Under the pieces are notes generated by a model. That model saw nothing but the letters and a program-made list of their open reading frames with translations. It was not told the DNA's origin and ran no database searches. A stretch of DNA of 54,347 nt from Candidatus Fimousia stercorigallinarum (GTDB lineage: Bacteria > Bacillota > Clostridia > Lachnospirales > Lachnospiraceae), in contig DVKZ01000019.1 of assembly GCA_018715775.1 (NCBI GenBank), positions 1 to 54,347 of the forward strand. The letters are read 5' to 3'. Shown here piece after piece: positions 16,665 through 24,724 of this stretch. Within the stretch, counting starts at the first letter, position 1; every line of letters begins with the position of its first letter. The position numbers and the translations under genes were made by a program.

Positions 16665-16677
16665 GGAACTTATGCAC
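16647..16677. terminator. Hairpin at the end of the HAD gene
   Basis: GTGCATAAGTTC (16647-16658) and GAACTTATGCAC (16666-16677) form a perfect 12-bp stem. The TAA stop (16662-16664) is in the loop. There is no clear T-run on either side, so it may be an mRNA-stabilising hairpin between convergent genes rather than an efficient terminator. Confidence 0.5.
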
Positions 16678-16688
16678 GTCTATATTGA

Positions 16689-17444
16689 TCACCCCTCAAC
16701 AATCAGTGTATCATATCCGGCTGCCTGCAGCTGTTTTTCCAATTCCTGTGCTTTTGCATAGGAGTCGGTTCCACCGATCAGGACCGCATAATATTCCCCT
16801 TTTGACACAATCTCCCCGTTAAATCCTTTTGAGACCGCCTGCATTAACGCATACTGTGCATTGGAAAACATACGGAACAATCCGATCTGCACGCGATAGA
16901 GTCCCGGTCTCGCAAAGTCGTCTTTCATCGCGATCACGGCATCCGCGATCTGCTCTGCGATTTCACGAAACTTTTCATCAAAAAGCTGATTATCGCTGTC
17001 GTTATTAATAAATCCGGTTTCAATCAATATCGCCGGCATATTCGTCCTTCGCAAAACGACCAGTCCCGGCCGCTCTTTCACACCCAGATTACGAAAACCG
17101 AGTGTTTCCAGATTAGCATTGATCCTGCGGGCAAGTTCCGCTTTTTTCCCGGCGTCATCATAGACAAGTGTTTCTACCCCGGAATACTGATTCGGATTCG
17201 GGTTGGAATTGCGGTGCAGAGAGATAAACAGATCCGCGTCGGACTGATTTCCGATCGTCGCCTTTTCAAATGGGGTCTGCGTTATATCTCCTGTCCGTGT
17301 ATATACAACATCAATACCGGCATCCTGGAGAATTGCTCCCAATTCCAGCGCAAGATTCAGATTATCCTCCGCTTCCTTTCTTTCATTATATACCGCACCG
17401 GGATCTGCCCCGCCATGTCCCGGATCGATGATTACTTTTGGCAT
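16689..17444 (-). CDS. N-acetylmuramoyl-L-alanine amidase with SPOR domain, no signal peptide
   Basis: 251 residues. Residues 1-175 are an Amidase_3 zinc domain: DPGHGG with His10, a Glu in KEAEDN (24-26), His77 in SLHRN and the catalytic Glu142 in LIETGF. Residues about 178-250 are a SPOR domain (YRVQIGLF, GEYYAVLIGG, AGYDTLIVEG), which binds denuded glycan strands. It cuts the bond between muramic acid and the stem peptide. The protein starts directly with the catalytic fold and has no export signal. That is the arrangement of mother-cell lysins such as Bacillus CwlC, so a spore-release role is plausible but unproven. AGAGG precedes the ATG. Confidence 0.9.
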   Translation of the reverse strand: MPKVIIDPGHGGADPGAVYNERKEAEDNLNLALELGAILQDAGIDVVYTRTGDITQTPFEKATIGNQSDADLFISLHRNSNPNPNQYSGVETLVYDDAGKKAELARRINANLETLGFRNLGVKERPGLVVLRRTNMPAILIETGFINNDSDNQLFDEKFREIAEQIADAVIAMKDDFARPGLYRVQIGLFRMFSNAQYALMQAVSKGFNGEIVSKGEYYAVLIGGTDSYAKAQELEKQLQAAGYDTLIVEG

Positions 17445-17499
17445 AAAAACCTCTCATTGATTTTATTTTTCAAAATATTATATGCAAAGGCCGTCAGAA

Positions 17500-17581
17500 A
17501 AGAACCATCCGCTCTATCCTTCCCGCTGTTGATTGAATTTGGGACTTGCACCCTTAAGAAATGCGCACTCGCCGGGCGCAC
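17500..17581 (-). other. Probable 5' fragment of a group II (IIC-like) intron
   Basis: Immediately after the glnK terminator, the minus strand reads GTGCGCCCGGCGAGTGCGC, then AAGGGTGCAAGTCCC. GTGCG at the 5' end followed by a GGGTG-AAGTCCC block is typical of the start of bacterial group II introns (domain I). Group IIC introns insert just downstream of terminator hairpins, which matches this position. The sequence then fades into the space before the amidase gene, with no reverse transcriptase and no domain V seen. The left boundary given is approximate. Confidence 0.5.
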
Positions 17582-17582
17582 T

Positions 17583-17618
17583 CAAAAATATCCCGCGAAA
17601 TCTCTTCCGCGGGATATT
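17583..17618 (-). terminator. Terminator of amtB-glnK
   Basis: AATATCCCGCG (17587-17597) and CGCGGGATATT (17608-17618) form a perfect 11-bp stem, followed on the minus strand by TTTTTG. Confidence 0.9.
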
Positions 17619-17628
17619 GCATCCAAAA

Positions 17629-17976
17629 TTATAAAATTGCTTCTTCATTAATTTCCATTGTACGGATCTTCATTGCATGACGTAATTCATAACAAAAGAT
17701 TTTTCCGTCACCCGGTTCACCGGTATATGCCGCTTTCTGAATAGCCGTAATGACTTTCTTTTCCCAACTTTCATCAGAAACAACGATTTCAAACTTAATC
17801 TTAGGCAGCATCTGAACCTGTACTTCCATACCACGGACAACTTCTTTATAACCTCTCTGCTGTCCGTATCCCATAACCTGATAAGCGGTTACGCCATGGA
17901 CATCGATTTTATCCAGAGCATCTTTTACTTCTTCAAATTTATCTTCACGCACAATTGCGTCAATTTTGATCATCAT
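17629..17976 (-). CDS. glnK: P-II nitrogen regulatory protein
   Basis: 115 residues. The P-II trimer senses 2-oxoglutarate and ATP/ADP and plugs the ammonium channel. The T-loop region GYGQQRGYKEVVRG aligns with the classical FGRQKG-TELYRG, but the uridylylated Tyr51 is replaced by Val, so control by GlnD is unlikely. The C-terminal signature TGEPGDGKIF and KIRTME (normally VRIRTGE) are kept. The gene follows amtB by 19 bp with GTAGGAGGTC as ribosome site, the standard amtB-glnK pair, and ends at a strong terminator. Confidence 0.95.
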   Translation of the reverse strand: MMIKIDAIVREDKFEEVKDALDKIDVHGVTAYQVMGYGQQRGYKEVVRGMEVQVQMLPKIKFEIVVSDESWEKKVITAIQKAAYTGEPGDGKIFCYELRHAMKIRTMEINEEAIL

Positions 17977-17995
17977 AATATCTGACCTCCTACTC

Positions 17996-19237
17996 TTACT
18001 GATCTAAACCATTGAAACTTGGATATGCACTTTCTCCATGCTGTGTAACATCCAGACCACGTTTTTCTTCAAGATCATCAACACGAAGTGGAGTGAATAC
18101 TTTTACGATTGCAACACAGATTAAAGTACCAACAACTGCAACTGCAATTGTAACTACGATACCAATAATCTGAGCCACAAATAATCTTACATCACCAAAA
18201 ACTAAACCATCCCACTGTGCTACGCCGTTAATAGAGCTCTGAGCAAAAAGTCCTGTTGCAATACCGCCCCAGATACCGCCGATACCATGACAACCAAAAG
18301 CATCCAGTGCATCATCAATCATTAATTTCTGTTTTACTAATTTTACACCGTAGTAGCAGATTGGGCTGACCAATGCACCGATGATCAGAGAAGCCCAGAT
18401 TGGTACAAAACCTGCGCCAGGAGTAATTGCGACAAGTCCGACTACTAAACCGGTAGATGCCCCAACTAATGTCGGCTGTCCGTCATGAATACAATCAAGA
18501 AGCATCCATACAACGAGTGCCGTTGCTGCAGAAATTGCTGATGTCATAAATGCATGAGCTGCAAGACCGTCAGCTGCTAATGCAGAACCTGCGTTAAATC
18601 CAAACCATCCGAACCAGAGCAATGCTGCACCGAGTAATACGAACGGAATATTGTGAATACGGTAAGTCATTGTTTCATAACCCTTTCTTTTTCCTAAAAT
18701 AATAGCAAGAACAAGAGCACTTACACCGGAACTGATATGTACAACATCGCCGCCTGCGAAGTCAACAGAACCGATAGAAGCTAAGAATCCGCCTTCGCCC
18801 CAAACCATATGAGCCATCGGATAGTAAACAATGATAGACCAAAGTGCAATAAAGATAAATAATGCTTTAAATCTCATACGTCCTACGACTGCACCTGTAA
18901 TCAATGCCGGTGTGATAATTGCAAACATCATCTGGAATGCACAGAAAACAAGATGAGGGATTGTATCTGCATATGGACCTGCATCCATACCGACTCCATT
19001 TAAGCCAAACCATCTGAAGTCACCGATAATACCCGCATGGTTTCCACCGAAAGCAAGTGAATATCCAAACAATACCCACATGACTACAGCCAGACCCATG
19101 ATCATCGTACATGCCATCATTGTGTTAACAACATTTTTTCTTCGAACCAGACCTCCATAGAAAAAGGCCAGCCCCGGCGTCATAAAAAATACAAGTGCCG
19201 CGCAAATCAACATAAAACCAGTATCGCCTGCGTTCAT
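17996..19237 (-). CDS. amtB: Ammonium channel AmtB
   Basis: 413 residues with about 11 membrane helices and no long cytosolic tail. Family blocks: FFMTPGLAFFYGGLVRRKN near residues 17-35, FAGGDVVHISSGVSAL with the first pore His near 168, WFGFNAGSALA and AFGCHGIGGIWGGIATGLF with the second pore His near 318. It conducts ammonium into the cell and is blocked by GlnK when nitrogen is plentiful. AGGGAGG precedes the ATG. The 5' leader contains a terminator-type attenuator that resembles the one before glnN. Confidence 0.97.
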   Translation of the reverse strand: MNAGDTGFMLICAALVFFMTPGLAFFYGGLVRRKNVVNTMMACTMIMGLAVVMWVLFGYSLAFGGNHAGIIGDFRWFGLNGVGMDAGPYADTIPHLVFCAFQMMFAIITPALITGAVVGRMRFKALFIFIALWSIIVYYPMAHMVWGEGGFLASIGSVDFAGGDVVHISSGVSALVLAIILGKRKGYETMTYRIHNIPFVLLGAALLWFGWFGFNAGSALAADGLAAHAFMTSAISAATALVVWMLLDCIHDGQPTLVGASTGLVVGLVAITPGAGFVPIWASLIIGALVSPICYYGVKLVKQKLMIDDALDAFGCHGIGGIWGGIATGLFAQSSINGVAQWDGLVFGDVRLFVAQIIGIVVTIAVAVVGTLICVAIVKVFTPLRVDDLEEKRGLDVTQHGESAYPSFNGLDQ

Positions 19238-19299
19238 AATAAATTCCTCCCTTATATGGTTTCTATTTATGAGTTATTCTGTTCTTTGCATTTTTATAC

Positions 19300-19347
19300 A
19301 AAGAAAAAAGGTGCCCGAAATACAAAACTTGTATTTCAGACACCCTT
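19300..19347 (-). promoter_or_regulatory. Leader attenuator of amtB-glnK
   Basis: On the minus strand GGTGTCTGAAATACAA (from 19344) pairs with TTGTATTTCGGGCACC (ending 19310), followed by TTTTTTC. Overlapping its 5' arm, AGGC-AAGGGT-GTCT can form a small hairpin with hexaloop AAGGGT, matching the glnN leader (AAGGGC). Transcription would start only about 9-10 nt before this, so a terminated RNA would be roughly 50 nt long. The rest of 19393-19521 is A/T-rich with nothing seen. Confidence 0.75.
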
Positions 19348-19363
19348 GCCTCATCTGTGTGTA

Positions 19364-19392
19364 AGCATAACACCATCCAAGTGGAATTGCAA
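19364..19392 (-). promoter_or_regulatory. Promoter of amtB-glnK
   Basis: TTGCAA (19392-19387) and TATGCT (19369-19364), 17 nt apart on the minus strand. The -10 is the same as that of glnN. Confidence 0.65.
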
Positions 19393-19521
19393 CCCTTTTT
19401 TTGTATTTTTGAATATTTTCACAAACAATCCTTCATTTTTTTGTGCTTTTTCGGCAAAAACAGCTGAATTTTACCTTGAAAATGAAATTATTTATAAAAA
19501 TAATTTTTTTATAAATTTTCC

Positions 19522-19549
19522 TTGACTCTATGCGCACAGAGCGTATAAT
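19522..19549 (+). promoter_or_regulatory. Promoter of the regulator-potABCD operon
   Basis: TTGACT (19522-19527), a 16-nt spacer and TATAAT (19544-19549). The RNA would start near 19556, next to the palindrome at 19561-19577. Confidence 0.85.
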
Positions 19550-19560
19550 GTTTGTAGTAA

Positions 19561-19577
19561 GTTTAGTTTTCCTAAAC
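19561..19577 (+). promoter_or_regulatory. Candidate operator of the polyamine regulator
   Basis: GTTTAG (19561-19566) and CTAAAC (19572-19577) form a perfect 6-bp inverted repeat with a 5-nt spacer, right after the expected transcription start. The next gene encodes an XRE-cupin regulator, so this is a likely autorepression site. Confidence 0.5.
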
Positions 19578-19622
19578 ATACAGTTTATTTTTGCAAAACC
19601 AAATGAAGAAAGAGAGCGATAC

Positions 19623-20156
19623 ATGAAGATTGGACAAAAAATTAAAGAACTTCGGATATTAAACGGCCTGACCCAAAGCGAACTGGCAGACAGAAGTGAA
19701 CTTACTAAGGGCTTTATCTCTCAAGTGGAACGAGATCTTACATCACCTTCTATTGCCACGCTCACAGATATCCTGCAGGCGCTCGGAACGACACTCGGGG
19801 AATTTTTCTATGAAGAAGAACCAGAGCAGATCGTCTTCTATCAAACAGATTATTTTGAAAAAAATGATTCTGAATATAATAATAAAATAGAATGGATCAT
19901 TCCGAATGCCCAAAAAAATGAGATGGAACCAATCCGACTCACATTAAAGCCGGGGGGGTCAACCGTCCCCGATAATCCCCATGAAGGGGAAGAATTCGGT
20001 TATGTGCTTTCCGGATCTGTTACGATCAATCTCGGAAAACAAAAATTCAGAGCAAAAAAGGGAGAATCCTTTTATTACACACCGGATAAAACCCATTTTC
20101 TTTCTTCAAAATCCGGTGCGGTGGTATTATGGATTTCTTCTCCACCATCTTTTTAA
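19623..20156 (+). CDS. XRE-family regulator with cupin domain (polyamine type)
   Basis: 177 residues. Residues 1-60 are a helix-turn-helix of the XRE type (IKELRILNGLTQSELADRS, then FISQVERDLTSPSIATL). Residues about 100-175 are a cupin barrel (HEGEEFGYVLSG, FYYTPDKTHFL) that probably binds a small ligand. This design is shared with PuuR and other regulators sitting before polyamine transporters. In-frame upstream codons exist, but the ATG at 19623 has AGAAAGAGAG at proper distance. It is followed by potA after 29 bp, so it most likely senses putrescine or spermidine and represses its own operon. Confidence 0.88.
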   Translation: MKIGQKIKELRILNGLTQSELADRSELTKGFISQVERDLTSPSIATLTDILQALGTTLGEFFYEEEPEQIVFYQTDYFEKNDSEYNNKIEWIIPNAQKNEMEPIRLTLKPGGSTVPDNPHEGEEFGYVLSGSVTINLGKQKFRAKKGESFYYTPDKTHFLSSKSGAVVLWISSPPSF

Positions 20157-20185
20157 TTTTTTATAAATAGAAGGGAACCGTTTTC

Positions 20186-21247
20186 ATGAGCAAGAAGATT
20201 ATTGAACTAAAAAATATTACAAAATCATTTGAACATCAGCAAATCCTCAATGATATCAACCTTACCATATATGAAAATGAATTTTTAACTCTATTAGGTC
20301 CGAGCGGATGTGGAAAAACGACCATTCTCCGTATCATTGGAGGTTTTGTTGAAGCGGACAGCGGTGAAGTGATCTTTGACGGAAAAAATATCGCTGCACT
20401 GCCGCCGTACAAACGGGAGATCAATACCGTATTTCAAAAATACGCGCTTTTCCCATTTATGAATGTGGAAGAAAATGTTGCTTTTGGATTGACGATCAAA
20501 AAAATGAAAAAAAGTGAAATTCATCAAAAGGTACTGCGCATGCTAAAATTAGTCGGTCTGGAAGGCTTTGAAAAAAGAAATGTCAACCAGCTGTCCGGCG
20601 GACAGCAACAACGTGTAGCAATCGCACGTGCGCTGATCAATGAGCCAAAAGTACTGCTGCTTGATGAACCGCTGGGAGCATTAGACGCTAAGCTCCGAAA
20701 AGACATGCAGACAGAGCTGAAAAAGATCCAGAAAGAAGTCGGTATTACGTTTATTTTTGTTACCCACGATCAGGAAGAGGCATTGTCGATGTCTGATACT
20801 GTCGTTGTTATGAATCATGGAAATATCCAGCAGATCGGTAGCCCGATCGATATTTATAATGAACCGAAAAACCGTTTTGTTGCGAGCTTTATCGGAGAAT
20901 CCAACATTATCCCCGGCATTATGAAAGAAGACTACCTCGTTCATTTTGACCACTGCGATTTTCCATGTGTGGATAAAGGATTTCTTCCAAATGAAGAAAT
21001 TGAAGTCGTGCTTCGTCCCGAAGATATTATTTTAAGCGCGCCGGAACATGGAAAATTAACTGGGGTTGTTACCGATATTACCTTTAAAGGCGTTCATTAT
21101 GAGATTATCGTAAAAGGAGAATACCGGAATTATAAAGTTCAGACAACCAAATACCATGAGATTGCATCTTCCGTCGGTATGTCTGTCATCCCGGATAATA
21201 TTCATGTTATGCATAAGATGAAGGAGGAAATCCATGAAACACTTTAA
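20186..21247 (+). CDS. potA: Spermidine/putrescine ABC transporter ATPase
   Basis: 353 residues. ATPase domain with Walker [10 protein letters not shown] near residues 38-46, Q-loop [13 protein letters not shown], signature LSGGQQQR, Walker [16 protein letters not shown] and H-loop [11 protein letters not shown]. The C-terminal part (from about 240) is a TOBE-like domain with VVLRPEDI. This is the CUT/MOI family layout of PotA. The next gene starts 14 bp before its stop, so translation is coupled with potB. Confidence 0.95.
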   Translation: MSKKIIELKNITKSFEHQQILNDINLTIYENEFLTLLGPSGCGKTTILRIIGGFVEADSGEVIFDGKNIAALPPYKREINTVFQKYALFPFMNVEENVAFGLTIKKMKKSEIHQKVLRMLKLVGLEGFEKRNVNQLSGGQQQRVAIARALINEPKVLLLDEPLGALDAKLRKDMQTELKKIQKEVGITFIFVTHDQEEALSMSDTVVVMNHGNIQQIGSPIDIYNEPKNRFVASFIGESNIIPGIMKEDYLVHFDHCDFPCVDKGFLPNEEIEVVLRPEDIILSAPEHGKLTGVVTDITFKGVHYEIIVKGEYRNYKVQTTKYHEIASSVGMSVIPDNIHVMHKMKEEIHETL

Positions 21248-22055
21248 AAATATGTCTATCCCGTATATTTTATGGGCACTCGCTTTTATCGTGGCTCCAT
21301 TTATCCTGATCATTATCTATGCATTTACAGACAGCGGTCAGTCATTAACAGGGGCGACATTCTCTCTGGATAGTTTTCGGGATATGATCGATCCACTCTA
21401 TGCAACGGTATTTATCCGTTCTTTTGAAACTGGTGTAATAACAACTGCCCTGTGCTTCCTTTTCGGATATCCAATGGCATATTTTATTACAAAATTTAGT
21501 GAAAGAGTACAGCCGGTTCTGATTTTATTTACAACCATTCCTATGTGGATCAATCTGTTACTGCGCACCTACGCCTGGATCGGGATTTTATCCAATAATG
21601 GTATTTTAAATATGATTTTGAAATTGTTTCATCTGCCCCAGGTGTCTATTATGTATACCGGAGTTGCTGTAAACATCGGTCTGATCTGTAATTTTCTTCC
21701 ATTTATGATTCTGCCGATTTACACCTCTCTGAGTAAGATGGATCCTTCCTTACTGGAAGCCGCATATGACCTCGGTGCAAATAAGATTCAGGCATTTACA
21801 AAGGTTGTATTCAAATATTCAATTCCCGGCGTATTAAATGGAGTGATCCTTACATTTTTAATGGCCATTTCCGCATTTGTAATCCCGAAATTACTCGGCG
21901 GCGGTCAATATACATTACTCGGAAACCTGATTGAAAACCAGTTTATCTCTGTTGGAAACTGGAACTTCGGAAGTGCGATCTCCTTTATTTTGGCAATCGT
22001 GATCTTATTGACGATTTCCTTTTTAAAGCGGATCGATCCGGATGATGAAGCATAG
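21234..22055 (+). CDS. potB: Spermidine/putrescine ABC permease
   Basis: 273 residues with six membrane segments. The EAA loop that contacts the ATPase is visible as [21 protein letters not shown]. It is an MetI/PotB-type inner-membrane permease subunit. A strong AAGGAGG lies inside the end of potA. It pairs with potC to form the channel. Confidence 0.94.
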   Translation: MKHFKNMSIPYILWALAFIVAPFILIIIYAFTDSGQSLTGATFSLDSFRDMIDPLYATVFIRSFETGVITTALCFLFGYPMAYFITKFSERVQPVLILFTTIPMWINLLLRTYAWIGILSNNGILNMILKLFHLPQVSIMYTGVAVNIGLICNFLPFMILPIYTSLSKMDPSLLEAAYDLGANKIQAFTKVVFKYSIPGVLNGVILTFLMAISAFVIPKLLGGGQYTLLGNLIENQFISVGNWNFGSAISFILAIVILLTISFLKRIDPDDEA

Positions 22056-22070
22056 GGAGGAGGCTTGCTA

Positions 22071-22877
22071 ATGAAACATTTACGATCCCCTAAAGTATTT
22101 TATGGAATCTATATCGGTATCATCTTTGCGTTCTTCTACCTTCCGATCGCTGTGACAATGTTTTTCTCCTTTAACAGCTCGAAATCATTGACACATTTCA
22201 CAGGGTTTTCGCTGCGATGGTACGTCAATCTGATCACCGACCGCGAAATTGTCGATGCCGTATGGGTTTCCATTTCCATCGCAATACTCGCAACATTGAT
22301 TTCAACAATTCTTGGAACCCTGACTTCCATCGGTATTTCCAAATGCCGCAGGATCATCCGCGAATTATTGATGAATATCAACAACGTTCCGATGATGAAC
22401 CCGGATATCGTAACTGCGATCGGCTTTATGATTCTGTTCTCATCGCTTCAGATTCCAAAAGGATATTATACGATGCTGCTGGCACATATTACATTTTGCA
22501 CACCATATGTGATCACCAGCGTCTATCCAAAGATCAAAACGTTAGATCCAAATCTGGCAGATGCCGCCATGGATCTTGGCGCTACTCCATTTCAGGCACT
22601 GTACATGGTTCTTCTTCCAATGCTAAAAGAAGGTATTTTTGCCGGAGCACTGCTGGCATTTACCATGTCCTTTGACGATTTTCTAATTTCTTACTTTGTT
22701 ACCGGAAATGGGGTTTCCAATATTTCAATTATCGTATATAATATGACTAAGCGTACAAATCCGACAATTAACGCATTATCCGTCATCGTGATCCTGGTGA
22801 TCTTTCTTACCATGTTTGTTGTCCGGTTTGTTCCTTATCTCATCAATAAAAAGAAGAAAGGCAGGAATCATATTTAA
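22071..22877 (+). CDS. potC: Spermidine/putrescine ABC permease
   Basis: 268 residues, six membrane segments, with the EAA loop LADAAMDLGATPFQALYMVLLP. An in-frame TTG at 22065 adds two codons, but GGAGGAGG is correctly spaced for the ATG at 22071. It starts 15 bp after potB. Its stop is immediately followed by the ATG of potD. Confidence 0.94.
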   Translation: MKHLRSPKVFYGIYIGIIFAFFYLPIAVTMFFSFNSSKSLTHFTGFSLRWYVNLITDREIVDAVWVSISIAILATLISTILGTLTSIGISKCRRIIRELLMNINNVPMMNPDIVTAIGFMILFSSLQIPKGYYTMLLAHITFCTPYVITSVYPKIKTLDPNLADAAMDLGATPFQALYMVLLPMLKEGIFAGALLAFTMSFDDFLISYFVTGNGVSNISIIVYNMTKRTNPTINALSVIVILVIFLTMFVVRFVPYLINKKKKGRNHI

Positions 22878-23933
22878 ATGAAAAAATTAACTAGTTTATT
22901 ATTAGTTCTCGTCCTCGTATGCGCTGTAGCGCTGACCGGATGCGGCGGTACAGAAGAAGAGACACTGGAATTAAAAATATTTAATGCAGGTGAATATATC
23001 GATAAATCATTATTGACAGAATTTGAAAAAGCATATGGCTGCGAGATCATTTATGAAACATTCGATTCTAACGAATCAATGTATACGAAGCTTCAAAGTG
23101 GTGAAACGTATGATATCCTTGTTCCATCCGATTACATGATTGATCGGCTGATCAAAGAAGATTATCTGGCTGAGATCGACTGGGATCAGATTACGAACAA
23201 AGAGCTTCTGAATCCGGACATTATGGGACAGGATTTTGATCCGGATAACACATACAGCGTACCATACTATTATGGTACCGTTGGCATTTTGTACAACAAG
23301 AAAGTCGTGGATAAAGAAGATCTCGCTGATGGATGGGAACTGCTGCGCAACCCAAAATATAAGGATGACATTTACATGTACGATTCCGAACGGGATTCCT
23401 TTATGATCGCTTTAAAAGCGCTCGGATATTCAATGAACAGCACGAATGAAAACCAGATCAACCGGGCATATCGCTGGCTTGTAAACCAACGCGATACCAT
23501 GAATCCTGTCTATGTTACGGATGATGTTATCGATAACATGATTTCCGGGAATAAGTCGATCGCTGTTGTATATTCCGGCGATGGCGCATTGATCATGAGT
23601 GAAAACAGTGATATGGACTTCTTCGAACCGGATCAGGGCACCAATGTATGGACAGACTGTATGGTCATTACAAAAGATTGTGAAAATACAGAACTTGCCC
23701 ATCAGTTTATTAATTTCCTCTGTGATGCGGATAATGCCTACATCAACACCCAATACGTTGGATACAGTTCCGCTGTCCAGCCTGCATATGAATTGATGAG
23801 GGATGATGATTATGCAGGAATTAACGCTTATGTGCCAAGAACCGGCTATGAACAGGACGAAGTATTTACCTACCAGTCTAATGAGATCCGCGAAATCTAT
23901 TCTGAACTCTGGACAAGAATTAAAGCATATTAA
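22878..23933 (+). CDS. potD: Spermidine/putrescine-binding lipoprotein
   Basis: 351 residues. A signal peptide ends in the lipobox VALTGC, so the protein is lipid-anchored outside the membrane. The mature protein is a periplasmic-binding type II fold: LKIFNAGEYIDKSLLTEFE, YDILVPSDYMIDRL, SVPYYYGTVGILYNKK and YSGDGALIM. These match PotD/PotF proteins. It hands polyamines to PotBC. It is the last gene of the operon and ends at a strong bidirectional terminator. Confidence 0.95.
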   Translation: MKKLTSLLLVLVLVCAVALTGCGGTEEETLELKIFNAGEYIDKSLLTEFEKAYGCEIIYETFDSNESMYTKLQSGETYDILVPSDYMIDRLIKEDYLAEIDWDQITNKELLNPDIMGQDFDPDNTYSVPYYYGTVGILYNKKVVDKEDLADGWELLRNPKYKDDIYMYDSERDSFMIALKALGYSMNSTNENQINRAYRWLVNQRDTMNPVYVTDDVIDNMISGNKSIAVVYSGDGALIMSENSDMDFFEPDQGTNVWTDCMVITKDCENTELAHQFINFLCDADNAYINTQYVGYSSAVQPAYELMRDDDYAGINAYVPRTGYEQDEVFTYQSNEIREIYSELWTRIKAY

Positions 23934-23935
23934 AA

Positions 23936-23985
23936 AACAAAACCGGAAGAAATCCACAAAACGAGTGGAATTTCTTCCGGTTTTC
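23936..23985. terminator. Bidirectional terminator between potD and the J-protein gene
   Basis: AAACCGGAAGAAAT-CCAC (ending 23957) pairs with GTGGAATTTCTTCCGGTTT (from 23965), with one bulged base. An A-run lies on the left and a T-run on the right. It serves potD (plus) and the dnaJ-like gene (minus). Confidence 0.9.
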
Positions 23986-23994
23986 CATTTATAT

Positions 23995-24708
23995 CTAGAT
24001 ACAATACATACCGCCCATCGTTCCCGGCATACAGCAGCTATTGCAGCATAAATTCAAAGCACAGATCGTGCAGCACCACGTATTCATGCTGCTCATCGGA
24101 TTGCCGTAGTTTCTTCCGCGGTTCATATATTGTTCACCGCCGCTTCGCAGCTGTTCCTGAAACTGCAGATAAATACCGTTATTCGGATCTTTCTGAAGGG
24201 CCGTCTGAATATGCGCCATAGCCGTTGCATGATTTCCGGAATATGCATTCGCTACGGAGCTTAAATAATACCACTGTGCATCGCGCATAGCGGATCCGAT
24301 CTCATTCAATGCCTGCAATGCTGCCTGATATTGCCCCATTCGGATATAAAGAGTCGCAGCCTGAATATAGGAATTGCCGCCATAGGTGTTCCAGCCCTGC
24401 TGATCATAACTTTGCCGCTGGCCGCCATATCCACCATAAGAAGACTGTCCGTACGAACCGCCCCCATAAGTATTCCCATACGAGCTGCCTGATCCATAAC
24501 GTCCCGATGTTGTTCCCTCGGTTTTCTGCTTATTCATAATCATCTGATAAGCAGCCTGTATCTCTTTAAACTTTTCTTCTGCCTGATCTTTATTGGGATT
24601 ATTAATATTCGCATCCGGATGATATTTTCGGCTCAGCTTCCGGTATGCTTTTTTTACTTCTTCATCACTTGCCGTAGGAGACAAGCCCAGTACCTTATAA
24701 GGATCCAT
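23995..24708 (-). CDS. J-domain protein with Gly/Tyr-rich linker and Cys-rich tail
   Basis: 237 residues. Residues 1-70 are a J domain ([21 protein letters not shown] and the HPD motif in KYHPDAN), which stimulates Hsp70 ATPase. A Gly/Ser/Tyr/Gln-rich linker follows, then TPR-like helices ([41 protein letters not shown]). The end is rich in Cys ([16 protein letters not shown]). It lacks the zinc fingers and the substrate domain of true DnaJ. An ATG at 24714 is too close to GAGGA, so 24708 is preferred. It follows the DnaK-like gene by 16 bp and is presumably its dedicated partner. Confidence 0.88.
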   Translation of the reverse strand: MDPYKVLGLSPTASDEEVKKAYRKLSRKYHPDANINNPNKDQAEEKFKEIQAAYQMIMNKQKTEGTTSGRYGSGSSYGNTYGGGSYGQSSYGGYGGQRQSYDQQGWNTYGGNSYIQAATLYIRMGQYQAALQALNEIGSAMRDAQWYYLSSVANAYSGNHATAMAHIQTALQKDPNNGIYLQFQEQLRSGGEQYMNRGRNYGNPMSSMNTWCCTICALNLCCNSCCMPGTMGGMYCI

Positions 24709-24724
24709 GATCATTCCTCTTTCA

